A DNA stretch of 64,000 nt, taken from contig JANVCC010000018.1 in assembly GCA_025345505.1 (NCBI GenBank), positions 62,768,031 through 62,832,030 on the forward strand, read 5' to 3'. Below, one piece after another: positions 43,238 to 55,600 of the stretch. Under the pieces are notes generated by a model, which searched no databases, had not been told where the DNA came from, and saw nothing but the letters and a program-made list of their open reading frames with translations. Each line of letters begins with the position of its first letter. The first letter of the stretch is position 1. The position numbers were made by a program, and so were the translations under genes. Source of the stretch: Todiramphus chloris collaris (taxonomy: Eukaryota > Chordata > Aves > Coraciiformes > Alcedinidae).

Positions 43238-43363
43238 TTTTGTTATTTTATTTATTGTTGGTTTACTTCTTTCTTTCTTGGTTTGTTTTTTTTTTTTGTT
43301 TTGTTTTTTTTTGGGTTTTTTTTTTTTTTTTTTTTTTGTTTTATTTTGTTTTGGTTTTTTTAA
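43238..43363 (+). repeat. T-rich low-complexity tract
   Basis: T-runs of up to about 22 bases broken by G, with TTTATTTAT and CTTTCTTTC parts. Confidence 0.9.
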
Positions 43364-44644
43364 GACTGTTAAGCACTGGTAATGGGCAAGAGCCCAGCCC
43401 CTGTTAAAACCTTGGGAGTGCTGATGTAGATGAAACAGTCCCTGGCAAATTTAGCACTGCAGTGTCAGGCCTTGAAGTCTCAATGGCAGTGTTTGAAATA
43501 AGCACAGCTCGGGAGCTTCATCTGCAGCTGTGTGCCAAGCATCGCTGATACTAATGGGGTTAGACCAGCCTTGTCAGACTCCAGAAAAAACACTGGTAAG
43601 GACAAGGCCACTGCACCCCAAACAGCAGACGCTGCAGGTTTTGAAGGTTGCATTGTTTACTACTTGTTGGCTTTTGCTAGGAAAAAAAACAACAAACAAG
43701 CTTAACTGTGCAAGACCATCTGTGATTCTGGTCAAGACATGACCATCATGCCAGCATGAGGCAAGAGGCAAAGATGGGAGTTCAGTGAAGTGAAAGTTGG
43801 ACTGCCCATTTTGCTGGCTTACACAGTGCAGAGCAACTGTATGTCAAGACAGTGGATCCTCTCAAGTAGTGTGCATCCAGATACCTTTTTCATTATTCCG
43901 AGTAGCAGAAGGAGAAGCAGCAGTTCAGACTCAGCAACTTGTACCCAGTTCTGTCCCCTCAATATAGAATATACCACAGGGCTCTATATGTACTCTGTGG
44001 CTAGTACTGTTGATAACAACCTTGATTTCCCAAAGCTTTTGGTTCACGGTATTCCAGTTTGGCTAATAAAAAGCTTGAAATATTTTTACATTAATTTTTA
44101 CGTCAGAGTAGAGCTGCCAAATCTGACACGCTGAAAATAAGTGATATTCATTTTGAATTAATTTTAAGGCACTCTTAAAAAGCATTACTCTTCCCTCCTT
44201 CCGATAAAAGAATTTTGCAGTTGGTTTCAATGATCCGTTTAAAATCTCACTCTGCTTTTGAGGTTCTTTTTGTAATCTAATTTAAATTTCTACTGCTTGG
44301 AAGACCTGCTAAGAATTCTTAATTGGTATATGGAACAGTAAATACAAAAACAAATGTCAAAAATAGTGGGAGAGAACAAAACACTTTGAATACAATAGAA
44401 ATGAGTTGTGTCTTTGTTGCCACTGTGCCAGCAATGTACACTTTTCCCTTTAACAGCTTGCAGTTCTCTTCCATAATGTTTTACCCTCTTAAATGTACAT
44501 TTTTTTTTCTTTTCTGAATTATTTTTGCAATAATGGTTCTGCAAAATTTGATTTCCCATTTTCACCCCTCTGTTCCCCTCACCCAACTTCCTTGAAACCA
44601 AGAAATTAATTTCTTTCTTTAATAATTGCAGTGTGTAATGGAGA

Positions 44645-44930
44645 TTATATCATAGAAATTAGAGATGCAAATAGGCACGTTAGGTCATTCAGCAGTGCAT
44701 CTGCACTGCGCATGCATGATGACTCCCTGCACTGTAACATGTTCTCTAGTGTTTTGTCCAATCCAATTTTGTAAATTGGGTTGACTTCTATTTAAATTGG
44801 GAGTCTGTTCCATAATACAGAGAGATCACCAAGAGGAATGTCCTACATATGGCCCAGATTAGGGACTTTTATTTTTTTTTAAAAATCAAGCTTTTGCCAT
44901 CTAAGTTTTAAAAACTTCTTCCTCAAACCA
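44645..44930 (-). mobile_element. ancient CR1 LINE 3' fragment
   Basis: The order TATCATAGAAATTAGAGATG, TTCTCTAGTGTTTTGTCCAA, GGGAGTCTGTTCCATAATAC and GAGAGATCACC matches the antisense of the 3' region of old sauropsid CR1 copies. Diverged; edges approximate. Confidence 0.6.
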
Positions 44931-45528
44931 TATGGGAAAATGTACAGAAACCATCTAAGAAGACTGGAGTGGTGATGCAGCTTGTAATCACTTTGAAGGA
45001 AAACTGAGGATTAATCTTGTCGATAACTGCATTATGGGGACTGCTTCCATAGCAGTTCTTCCCACGCAAGCGCCCATTGCCCCGGACAGGAGCTGCTCAA
45101 GTGCAATAGCTGCAAAATCAATCCCACTTTACATAGCATCCATTGAATAACATTGAATAACAAACTGCAGTGCAGTCCGAAAGTCTCTCAGTTGTTTTTA
45201 CAGTTGAAGTGACCAAGTGCAAAATGATTATGTAACTGTCTAAACACAGATCATTAATCCAACAACAGAAATTTTTAAATTATTTTCCCTAGTTTAGGGC
45301 AGGAGGCACAATGTTATTTAGGCACCTCACCGGGCTTGGGTGATTTCAGTGTGAGTTGGCCATCTACACAGCTGCTCAGTGCCTTAGACCTTTGTAGCTT
45401 TTGGCATGAATATTTGGCCTCCAGTTCCCTGCTCTAAACACTGCTTAGGACTTCTAATTCAGTAATTTGTCATATGAGGCATTAGAAAGAATGATGAAGC
45501 TTCAGTATTTCTCTTGTGTGTGGGATAG

Positions 45529-45590
45529 TTTTTTTTTTGTTGTTTTGTGTGTGGGGTTTTTTGTATTGTTTTTTTTTTTTTTTTTTTTTT
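45529..45590 (+). repeat. T-rich low-complexity tract
   Basis: A T9 run, GT-rich spacer and then an uninterrupted run of 22 T. A further T-rich tract lies at 46,833-46,870. Confidence 0.9.
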
Positions 45591-47880
45591 AATTAATTGA
45601 CCATAGTTATGTAGCTTAATGTTATATTTTTGTTTCCGAAGATAAACAGTTGGTGGGTACTGTTGGCACTTGGCTGCTTTGGAAATCAAGATTTTTTTAC
45701 GGTTTTGTTTCTTTTTTTTTTTTTTTCAGGTGCCTGAGGCTGTGCATGGTGTTCCAGGCTGAAGCAGCAATGCAGTTTTTGAAGTTAATTCCCTAATTGT
45801 CTCCACTTACCGAGCTCTGGTTTAGTTTGCAAAATGTTTTTGGTATGTGCTAACTAAATTTCGTTTCCTTTCAGAGAAACTAAACCAGAAGCTTTGCTCT
45901 GTTTGTACACCAAAAACACTTCAGCAGCTGGTGATGGTCCAAGACTGTAATGGGTCCTTTGGACAGCTTTGAATCAGATGGGGAAACACACACTCAGTTC
46001 AGGGAATTGGACTAAGCCTGGTCTGAAGTTCCACAGACTGCTTGGATTGCAGATATAAAGGCCTCAGTACCGACAACTTTGATTTATTTTTCTGTGTCTA
46101 TAATGCTAAATTACTGGCTAATGATAAATTTACATTGAGATTATGGGAATATAATTTTTGGCCCCTCTGCCTCGCAATTTGGACCCTCGTGTGCATTAGG
46201 GACTCCCTACATGCCTCTTTCAATTCCACTGGAAGAATAAGTCATCTTTCTCTCTGGCTTAATCACTTGGAAACTACATCATCTTGAATTAAAATTGCTT
46301 TTTCCTATTTACAAAACCAGGAATGGTTTCTAAGAGCTCTGCTCCTCCCACATTGCTTTCTTTGCCTCTTTTCCAGCTGGGTCCATCATGATTCCAGTGC
46401 TCAGATAACAAAGCAGCATCCGCAGGGTGATGTGGGTGGAGGCACATTGAGAGGGTGTAACTGCCCACCACACATTTAGATCTCTTTTCACTGAATCAGG
46501 TGAAAAAGATAGTACTTAATGCCTTTAAGAAAGGCCTGCCTGCATGACAAGTACAATTTATACTTCATGTTCCTGTAATTTGACCAGTCAACACCTGGTC
46601 TAAAACAAGTGATATACTGTTAAAAGAGAATTCCAAAGCCACATCTAACACAGAGAGGTATCATTTTCCCTATGAAATAAACAGGCAGTTAAACTCCCAT
46701 CTGCACCCAACCCTCCCCAGAAACCAGAACACATAAACATTCACAACTTTACAAATAAGAGGTTTGGGGTTTTTTTTTAATAAATTAAGAGAAATAGGGA
46801 ATAGCTCACCAGTTTCTATTTACAGACAAGTTCCTTTTTTTTTTTTTTCTTTCTTTTTTTTTTTTTTTTTAAATTAATGACTGTATATATCAATTTTCAG
46901 TTTTTGAATCATTATAAAAACAGAAGCATCTTAAGAGAAAACCTGGAAAATAAAAATTACCACATAGGGTCTCTTATCAAAATAAGTGTGATTTCTCTTG
47001 GCTAGTAAATTTAACTACTACTTCAGTTTTGTGTATATAAATAAGAAAACTGGAGTGCTTAGATGACATTCATTTAATAACTTCTGCTGAGAATTATTCT
47101 TTACATTCTGTTCACTGCCAGAACCAAATGTAGATCCCCAGCAGATAAAAAACAAAAACCCGAAAAAACCCATCAAAAAAACGCAAAACTAAACCAGTAA
47201 ATAATTGTTCAAGAAAGTACTTTTGAATTGTGGCACTTGGGAGTAATAACAGTTTGATGCTTTGTAATACAGTATATAATTTAACCATCTTGGAGGGAAA
47301 AAAAAAAAGCAATCAAAGCCAAACTTGCTGAGAAAGAAGGATGTCTCCATGCATCAGAAATACGTGGATAGCAATGAACTCAGGAAAGAGTGAGAGCTTA
47401 CAACCAGGACAAGGGAGGAAGGAGTCTATGAGATTCAGTGGCTACCAAGAAAGAAAGGAGTTTGGGGCTGGTACTAAGGAAAGTGGAGTCTTGTCTGCTT
47501 CAGACAATCAGGTGAGTTAGCTCAAACCCTCTTTCTTTCCCATTTGACCAAAATCAGCAAAGCTTGAACAAGTTTGGGACTGATTTCTATGAGCTGTTGA
47601 GTTCTGTGAGGGCAGGGATGTCTATCAGAAGAGAGCAATAAGTAGAGAACTTTTGCAGGCTTGTCTCCAAATTGAGCATCTGTCCACAGCACTGACGTTA
47701 AGGAAAGTACCTGGGAGTGTGCTTTACTTGTGGTTAGGTAGGTATTTAGAGGATGTCTTGTGGCTGGAGCCATTGACTAAGGAATGTCTTGCACTGTGTT
47801 ACAGAAGAAGTATCTGTCCCAAGAGGTGCTGGGCATGGGCCGTTCCTCCTGATCTTATTAGAGCTCCTCCTGTGAATAAG

Positions 47881-47994
47881 GGCTTGTCTACACATAAAGC
47901 TATTTCTGATTAATGCCACATGTGGATGCTCTGGCCACACATGACATTAATCAAGAACAATTAATCAGGAACAACTCCATGTGTAGACAAGTCC
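47881..47994. mobile_element. palindromic MITE-like DNA transposon remnant
   Basis: The left end GGCTTGTCTACACAT and the right end ATGTGTAGACAAGTCC are inverted repeats. The inner arms also pair: CTGATTAATGCCACATGTGG on the left, with the complement of CCACACATGACATTAATCA on the right. The whole 114-base element is therefore a near-perfect hairpin, apart from a 15-base local duplication of the AATTAATCAGGAACAA arm. Non-autonomous DNA transposons with ACTTGTCTACAC ends occur in reptile genomes (from memory). No transposase is present. Confidence 0.6.
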
Positions 47995-48869
47995 AAATTT
48001 AATGTGAGGGTGGTCACAGAATGGTGCTCTGCACAAGAGAGACCTCAGAGCAGATGAGTAATTGCCTGTTGTTTCCTTGTGGATAATAATGCTCTTGGCA
48101 GGGAGAGAATAGACATTTGAGAGTGATTTGATTTTTCATTACCAGGTACATACACACCGTTGTCAGCAATACCCAGTTTCATGAACACTAGAGTGTGGAT
48201 CACTAAAACTAATATCTCTTGCTGTTGCTTCCTGGTATGCTTCCTGGTATGCAATGCAAAGCATTTGGCTTTGTATGGATTACTAGACACTTGTAAGCAT
48301 AGCTGTCCTGGCCAAAGGTGTGAAAAAGTGCATTTATTTCTTTATTTTAGGAAAAGATAAGCCTGCAGAACCTAACCCTTTGTCACTAAATGACTTGATT
48401 TGCTCAGGACAAGCTTGGGTTAAATTTTGTTGTTCATTATCAAATTGTTGCTAGCAGAAAGCTGCTGACAAATATTTTTTGTGGGGGCAGCTCTAAAGCC
48501 TGCGGATGGTTCAGTGTACTACAGGATAACCTCTTCCTGTTACCATGATGGGAGTTTCCCGAGTTGGGGCTGATAGGAAGCAAGATTATTCTGGAAGTGG
48601 GTTGATGTGCTCAGGGAATATTTATTCATACCTGAGCTAGCTCCTAAACTGGCTGTTACATTATTTTTATGCAAGCTCTTCTCTAAGTGTGACCAAAACT
48701 TCTTTGACCTTTTCTTCTCCCTGCCTTTTGGTGCTCAGACCAAGAAGTTGCTGCTCTGTCTCTGTGCCTGGTTGGGTTGGCAGGACCCTGATTCCATAGT
48801 GCTGGGATCATGTGCTTTTTCTGCTTGGAATATTTAGTGCCATTCACTCCAGTATATCAACCTGCCTGG

Positions 48870-48975
48870 AAATGTTTCTGTGTGGGCTGCCCTAGGTGAT
48901 TCTACTCTCTCAAGTGTGTTGGACCCCATGATCTTCAGAGATCCCTTCCAATCCATAATTTCCTATGATTATGAT
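48870..48975 (+). mobile_element. CR1 LINE 3' end
   Basis: The run GTGTGGGCTGCCCTAGGTGA, then GTTGGACCCCATGATCTTCA, GAGATCCCTTCCAATCC and a decayed CTATGATTATGATT tail follow the sense CR1 3' end. The only plus-strand CR1 in the window. Confidence 0.8.
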
Positions 48976-49706
48976 TTCTCATGAAGCAGTGTGAAATCCC
49001 CTTGAAAGACAGCATATCACAGGTTAGGATAGAGAAAATTTATCATTTTTATTGCATTTTATGAAGGAGGATGCAAAATAGCATGCCAATATTCAGACTG
49101 TGTTTGTATTTGGTCTGATTTGGAGCCACAGGTTTCCAGTATTCAAAGCCATAGCATATTTTTTTGGTAAGTATCTCCTATTGAAGCTGTTCTACTTCAT
49201 TGGGAATGGGAGCCTGTGAGACTAACCTGCTAGTTAAAGTGGTCATATGGGAGACACAGATGCAAGTGTGTGTTCCAAGAAATGTACAAATGTTTATAAA
49301 AAGTAGAGCAGCTATAGTGGGACAGATTGAGACAGGTTTTTTCAAAATACTGAATGGCTTTGACATTTGGCCACTTCTGAGAGAAATAGGAGAATGGGTT
49401 CAAGTTCATTCAATGAATCAGAGATTTATTCAGAACCTATCTCTCAGTACACGCGCACGTGCCCTGAGCCTGACAGATGTGTGCCCTGACCCTGCTGCTC
49501 CCCCTTACCCCCCCCCCAAATGTTGAATGTGAGATTTCCAGCAGGGATTAGGTACGAGATGAGATAGGGCTGTGAGCAGTTTCACACTCTGGCATGTGCC
49601 TACCTGTTGATTTCCTGCTCTGCCCTCAAATTTAAGCACTGATTGAAAAAGATTTGTGGGTTGTGGTAATGCTGAAATGTTCCCTGATGTTCTTAAAGGT
49701 GGGGAG

Positions 49707-50455
49707 TGCCAAGGTTTAGGGCTGGGCTGGCGACTAGGCAAATGACAGATTGCTGTCTGTTAACCCCTCTCCCTTCCCAAGGGGGAAGAGAAAGGGAGTA
49801 AGGAAGAGAAATCTAAGGATTGGAAAAGAAAACTAAAACAGCTTTAATGAAACTAATAATATTATTAAAACATAATATACACAAATATATACAAAACCAG
49901 TGTCAAACCCCAGCCCCCTGACAGCAATTACACCCCCGTCACCACTGACGCAGGCACTGGGGAAGTCCCAGACTGGACTCAGCATCAGATGGGAACCAGA
50001 TTCAGAAGCTGAATTCTGGAACTGGATTCAGGAACACACAGGTTGGGAACAGACAGCTTCAAATGCCAGCCATTGAAGAAGAGAGCTTGACCCTTGTAAT
50101 CCCTCAGCTTTATATCGAATATAACATATATGGGATGGAATTCCTTGCTGGTCAGTTTAGGGTCACCTGTGCCATCTGCTCCTCCCCACAGGTTCAGCCT
50201 TTTACTTTCTGCACCCCTAGTGTGGTACGCAAGATTTAGCAGTGACCTTGGTCTCCACAGGAGCAAGTATAAGCAAGAGCCTTTCTGCATACCAGTCCTT
50301 GGTAGTAACTATAAACCTTGGGTGTTATCACTGCTAGAAGCAGACACTGTCTGCAAAAGTATGTCCTTAACTTCAGGCAGTGCAGTTACTTAGAAAAGAC
50401 TTAGCTGAAAATTAAAATCACTGAACAGAACTAGACATGTCCTCAAACCAGGACA
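49707..50455 (-). mobile_element. solo LTR of an avian ERVL-like endogenous retrovirus
   Basis: On the minus strand the 749-base block starts TGTCCTGGTTTGAGGACATG and ends CTAAACCTTGGCA. Between lie features typical of avian ERVL LTRs in antisense order: a TTAATGAAACTAATAATATT block near 49,840, a CAGACTGGACTCAGCATCAG stretch, and a TGGGATGGAATTCCTTGCTG segment followed by GGTCAGTTTAGG. No internal genes lie on either side. The flanking five bases (GGGAG, TGGAT) do not show a clear target duplication. Confidence 0.8.
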
Positions 50456-53400
50456 TGGATTTAGGTACCCAAGTCATTTGTAGATGTAGTTCATAAAGTC
50501 TAAAGTGTGGTATAGCTTAATAATTGGTTTCAATAATAAGCACTTAATTTTAGCAATAAAAATGCGTTTCATGTATGTATAAATTGGCATTTTAAATTAC
50601 TCATTTTTCTAATACTCTTGTGAGGATATAATTTATATTGTAATGTCATGAGACTCAAGTGTAATTCTAGGAATAGCATTTTTGATATGAACAGGGTTTT
50701 TTCTTGTTAAATTTTATGGAAACATTTAAAATTATAGTCAGCTGAGAGAACGTGTGCAGCTTTTATTACAGATCCCTCCTTAACGCTGATTCTAGATGTC
50801 CAAAACTGAAAAATAGTGGCTTGGAGTTTGTAACCTTTCCTTTCAGTAGATTTATGCTTTTAAACCTCATCATTAGCTCATGGCAAAATGCTTTTCATGG
50901 TGCCACACCTTAGAGACCACCCATCTAAAGCTCCATCTGGAGCAGAATGTACATGTTCTCTTGTGTCCCCTACACAAGGGTACTGCACGTCTGTTCTCTG
51001 ATCTGTGCTGCCTTTTGGTATGTTTAGGGCTTTGAGATAAAGAGTTAACTTTAAATCCCAAAGCCACAAATACATTTTTCCTAGTTAACAAAAAAAGCGT
51101 CTCCTCTGCATCTGTGATAATATAGAATTGGAGATACCTACGAAGCTTGGGCTAACCATCAGCTGAGGGGTTGGATACAGGGCACATCTGAGTCCAGGAA
51201 TCTATTACCATGGAATTTGCTTCCTCCGTTTATTGCCAGAGCATGAATCTGTTGACCTTTAGGTCGTGCTGTCTCTTCTACTACATCTTCTCCGGGGAGA
51301 AGAAATGAGAGGATTGAATATATTTCTTGGAAGACTTTTTTGTTTTATTTTTGTTTTTTCAGAGGATTGAAGTTGGAAGGTCTAAGTGTTTGGACATGAG
51401 TGCTATTCATTTAAGACTTATCCTTAAAATGGGTGCAAAACAGATGTTTTGACTATGCTTAAATAAATAAACAGTATCAGAAAGGGACACGGCCTTTAAA
51501 AATGTCAGCTATCAAAAGTTACTGCAATTTTGATCGCTTAACTCATGGAACTGGCATTCAGATGACAGATACCCAAGGTTTTGCTGACCTTGGGAACATC
51601 ACTGAGTAATCAGTCATTAAGTAAGCCTGAAGTGTTCTTGAACAATTTAGTCAATGTCCTCAGCACTTAACATATTTTCCCTTGAAAGCATGAATATCCT
51701 TGCTCCATCTTCTATTCCAGGACACAAATTTGTTCTAATTTAAAGGGAACACCATTCTTCATTTTCCTTGTTTGCTTTTTCCTGTCGTATCTCTTAATGG
51801 GAGTAACAGCCTTCTTGTCAACTTTTCATTTTGCATATGTCTCTTAATAAAAGTATAATAAAAATTGAGGCTTACCTCTTCAGACAGCAGCATAATTTTG
51901 ACTGTAGAAGAAGTTCTGAGATCTGCCTTCTGATGAAAAAGTATAATTCCCATTGAAATAAATGAAACTCAAGCATGGATAGAAGGAGAATAAAATGTGG
52001 ATGTCAGGCTGTTTCTTGCAAAATCCTGCGACAGAGGAGAGCAAAGCGTTATTATACCAATCTCTGCAGATAATTTGAGACAAAGAGGATTAATGAATTG
52101 TCGGGATCCATTGAAAGAATCATTAGTTAAAGCTATTACTGGCACTCAGGATTTTCTGGGCTCCCAGCTACCATGCAATCTATGTGGCCATATTGCTGAA
52201 ACTAAGGCACCCCAGAGAGGTGAATAACTCACTCTGCCAAGAGGTTACGTGGAAGGTTGTTTACATTCTTCAACTTAGCATGCAGACAACCAAATTGGTA
52301 CTTGGACCCACGTGCTTCTTTGCAGTGTATGGAAGCAAATCAGCAGTGAGTAAAGAGGCTCTAGAGGCTGTGGCTGAAGGATGAGATGCACTGTTTGGTG
52401 TAGTGGGGTGGCATTGTTGATGCACAGGAGGCAAGACAGGGTGAACACGGGGGACTGTGGGGGAAGGAACATGATGAGAGAGAAGAGGGTGGGAATGGGA
52501 GAAAAAAGGAAATGGGAGAAGTATGACAGAAATGTAACGGAAAGGGATCATAGAGCTAAATGAAGCAAAAGCATAGTAATTGATGTGATATGTCATAGTT
52601 TAAAAAGTACCCATTATATATACACATCTGCTTATTTTCTGTGTGCCATGACCATGTTTCTTTAGAATATATATTCCAGGAATTATCGATTGCTTCTGCA
52701 ACACAAACCAATATATGTTTTAACCATTGTTAATTTGATTTTCCGGATTTAACAAAGTTAGTGTTGTATTTTGTGGTAGATGGGAATCAGAATTGCTAGC
52801 TGAAGCACAATAAATTAAACCAATTCCTGAAAAAAAATAAAGATTTGAATTTACTCCCACTGATATTAATATCAGATTTCAAAGTGACTTTAAGTAAAAC
52901 AGGATTGTGCCCTTACATGGAAGCTGTGATTTCCTAAGCATTACATTTTCTATCAGATGCAATGGACATCCCTTTCGTGGCTGGGAATGGATTATATGTG
53001 CCCACATTTTATTGCTAAAACTTCAGTGTAAGAGCTACCCAGGGCCACCTGACAATGTTTTTTTTTTTTTTATTCTAAACTACTTAAAGGGACCCTCCTT
53101 AAAACTTCTTGGTTAGAAATATGCACTTTCTGGTGAGGCACACTTAACTAATGTACTCTGAATTATTAACAAAATGATGGAAGTTTCTAATTCCCTGATG
53201 AAATGCGTGAGATTGTTGAATAAGGGAGGATTGTTGAACATGCAAAACGTGCCTATACCGGCTTATTTAGGATGGGCACGTAATCGAATGTCAGAGATAC
53301 AGATACATTTCTCTTGTTTCTTTCAGTTGCAGTAGCCTTAAGTGTTGTTTTTACTGTTGTGGATACCACATTTGATAGGCGTAACAAAAATGTGGTTTTC

Positions 53401-55141
53401 AAGCTGACCCTTTTAAGGCAGAATAGCCTGAAGGAGATGCACCCCTTCTGCTTCAAAGAAGATCTGTCAGTAGGAAGGAGGAATAATATGCATGCATAAG
53501 TAATTAATAATGATCTGAAGCTTTGATATTTCATAAGGCCCAGAAAATTACATTTTTACAGGATGTAATATATTGTTGGGTTAAAAACACATGGCTTAAT
53601 ACCGTATCCTGTAACAAAATTTCTGTAGAGATAAATAGGAACTAAGCTTGAATAAGGACAGAAGTATCAAAAGCACTGTCTTGAGTGCTGTATGTGTCCT
53701 TTTATTACACCAGTGAATACAGTTGTGGTTATCACTGCAATCCTTAATAGGATAATATGGATGAGAAAGATCTTCAATACAGAGTATAATGAGGTGCTCA
53801 AATAGCCTGACTTTTCACTTAAAGAATTCATTCTCCTGAAAAGCTCAATTTCTACATACCTAGTAGTACAACATGAAATTCAGAGGCCAAATCTCATTGA
53901 CTAGATTTTGTTTGAATATGTTTTAAAACAGCTGCTTTGACTTCATTAGATGTCTTTAATGTAGCCATTTGTAAAGTCCTTTTCTTGTATAATAGATTAA
54001 CTTGCAGAGAGGAACAGTCTGATGCAGCGATGCCTTTTGACAATCCTATTTTTAGAAGCAGGGGGAGGTACAGTCAAATAAAACATGCTGCAATTAATAA
54101 GCTAGATATCGAGTGTGGATGGTTATGGGGAAACTTCCTTTGTATTTTAACAGTCTTCTGGGGTTTCCTGCCCTTCTTATAATCACAGAGAATCCTACAG
54201 ACAATTTTTACCTGGTGAGAAAGTACCTGTGCATTACCCATTCATCTGTAATTGGTTATGTTTTTTTTTTCTTCAGGGACTATCAACTTCTACTATTCAT
54301 TTATCTCTCCTTTTATGTGTTGTTTCATCTGGACATAAGGACACTGAACTAATAGGTATTCACCTATTGTCTGCCATGGCTCCAGCAGCACCCCTCTGGT
54401 ACATTACACAACAGTGACAGGCCACGGTTTGAAAGCCTGGGGAATATGTTATTATGATGTGTTTTGGAGGGGTTAAACTACTTGGGAGTAAAATGGCCAG
54501 TTACATAGAAACTTTGAAAAATCCAGGAGATTTGATACTAAACCCCAAAAGTTTTAGTAAAAGGAAGATTGTAATTCTGGGATCAAAGGAAACAGACTGA
54601 GCACAGTTTAACTTTTGCTGCACTAGTAGCATAGGACCCTTGTGCAAGGAACATATCTTCCTGGTGCTGGACTTGGTTAGTTTAATTCTGTGCCTGAGAC
54701 ATGACTGGTAAAATTAAGATGTTGCCTTAATTGAAACATTAGACATTTAGAAATTTACATAGCAAGCTGATAGAGTTCACAATTGAAAACATCTATGTAT
54801 TTTTGTATGGATATTTTTTTTTTTTTAATGCAAATAGGGTACTAGTTGATTTGATACTGTCAGAATATAGTCATTGCCATAGAACAACTTTTCACTTAAC
54901 ATCTCTGCCCATTATTGCTATCAGGAAAGAAGACATTCAAACCTAGGCTTTCTTGACTGGAAACTGGGACTGGCAAGGTGAGGTTAGTTAACCTAATTTA
55001 GGAATCCATCCCCTTTGGTACATTGACAGATGTCTGGTGAGAACGGCTGAAGATCAAATCTATAAATGAAACTTCCCTGCAGGTCATCTATGCTTAGGTG
55101 CCTCTGTTCTTCCAGTGTCTTGTACATTCCCTTTGCCTTTC
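50456..55141. other. gene desert, nothing recognised
   Basis: AT-rich DNA with short T-runs and no identifiable element or gene. Confidence 0.5.
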
Positions 55142-55193
55142 CCCACAGATGCTTAGATAAATTGGCTCCCACAGATGCTTGGGTAAATTGGCT
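55142..55193. repeat. 26-bp tandem duplication
   Basis: Two adjacent 26-base copies of CCCACAGATGCTTRGRTAAATTGGCT differing at two positions. Confidence 0.85.
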
Positions 55194-55384
55194 GTGCATT
55201 CCCACCAAGCACTGGAGAGGAATGTGCAAAGCAGCTCAGAGTAATACAGGCTAATGATGCCGGGGATGCACTCCCAGAAGTCCTTCTAGGGTGTTGCATG
55301 GTGGCATTTGTCAATGCAGGTGCTTGAATGCTATTTTATAGTATGGCACATTCTGTAAGTATATGCGGCATTTGTGGTGTTTCC

Positions 55385-55600
55385 AGTTACCACATATTTT
55401 TGGGCATGTTCAGACAGCTCCTTTCAAGGTCATTAATAAACAACAGAGAGCTAGACAGGCATCCCCAAGGAACCCAACTTGTTACTTCTGTCTTCTGCAA
55501 TCCATTGTCAGCACATTGACTTTTTGTTTACACCTATTGGAACAATTTGTTATCTAATTCTGTATACTTACATCCTACAAACAAGTTATCTATTCTAATG
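55385..55600 (-). mobile_element. possible ancient CR1 internal fragment
   Basis: GGTCATTAATAAACAACAGA followed by CATCCCCAAGGAACCCAACT resembles the antisense CR1 phrase that ends in CCCTGGGGAACCCCACT. Highly diverged and uncertain. Confidence 0.35.
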
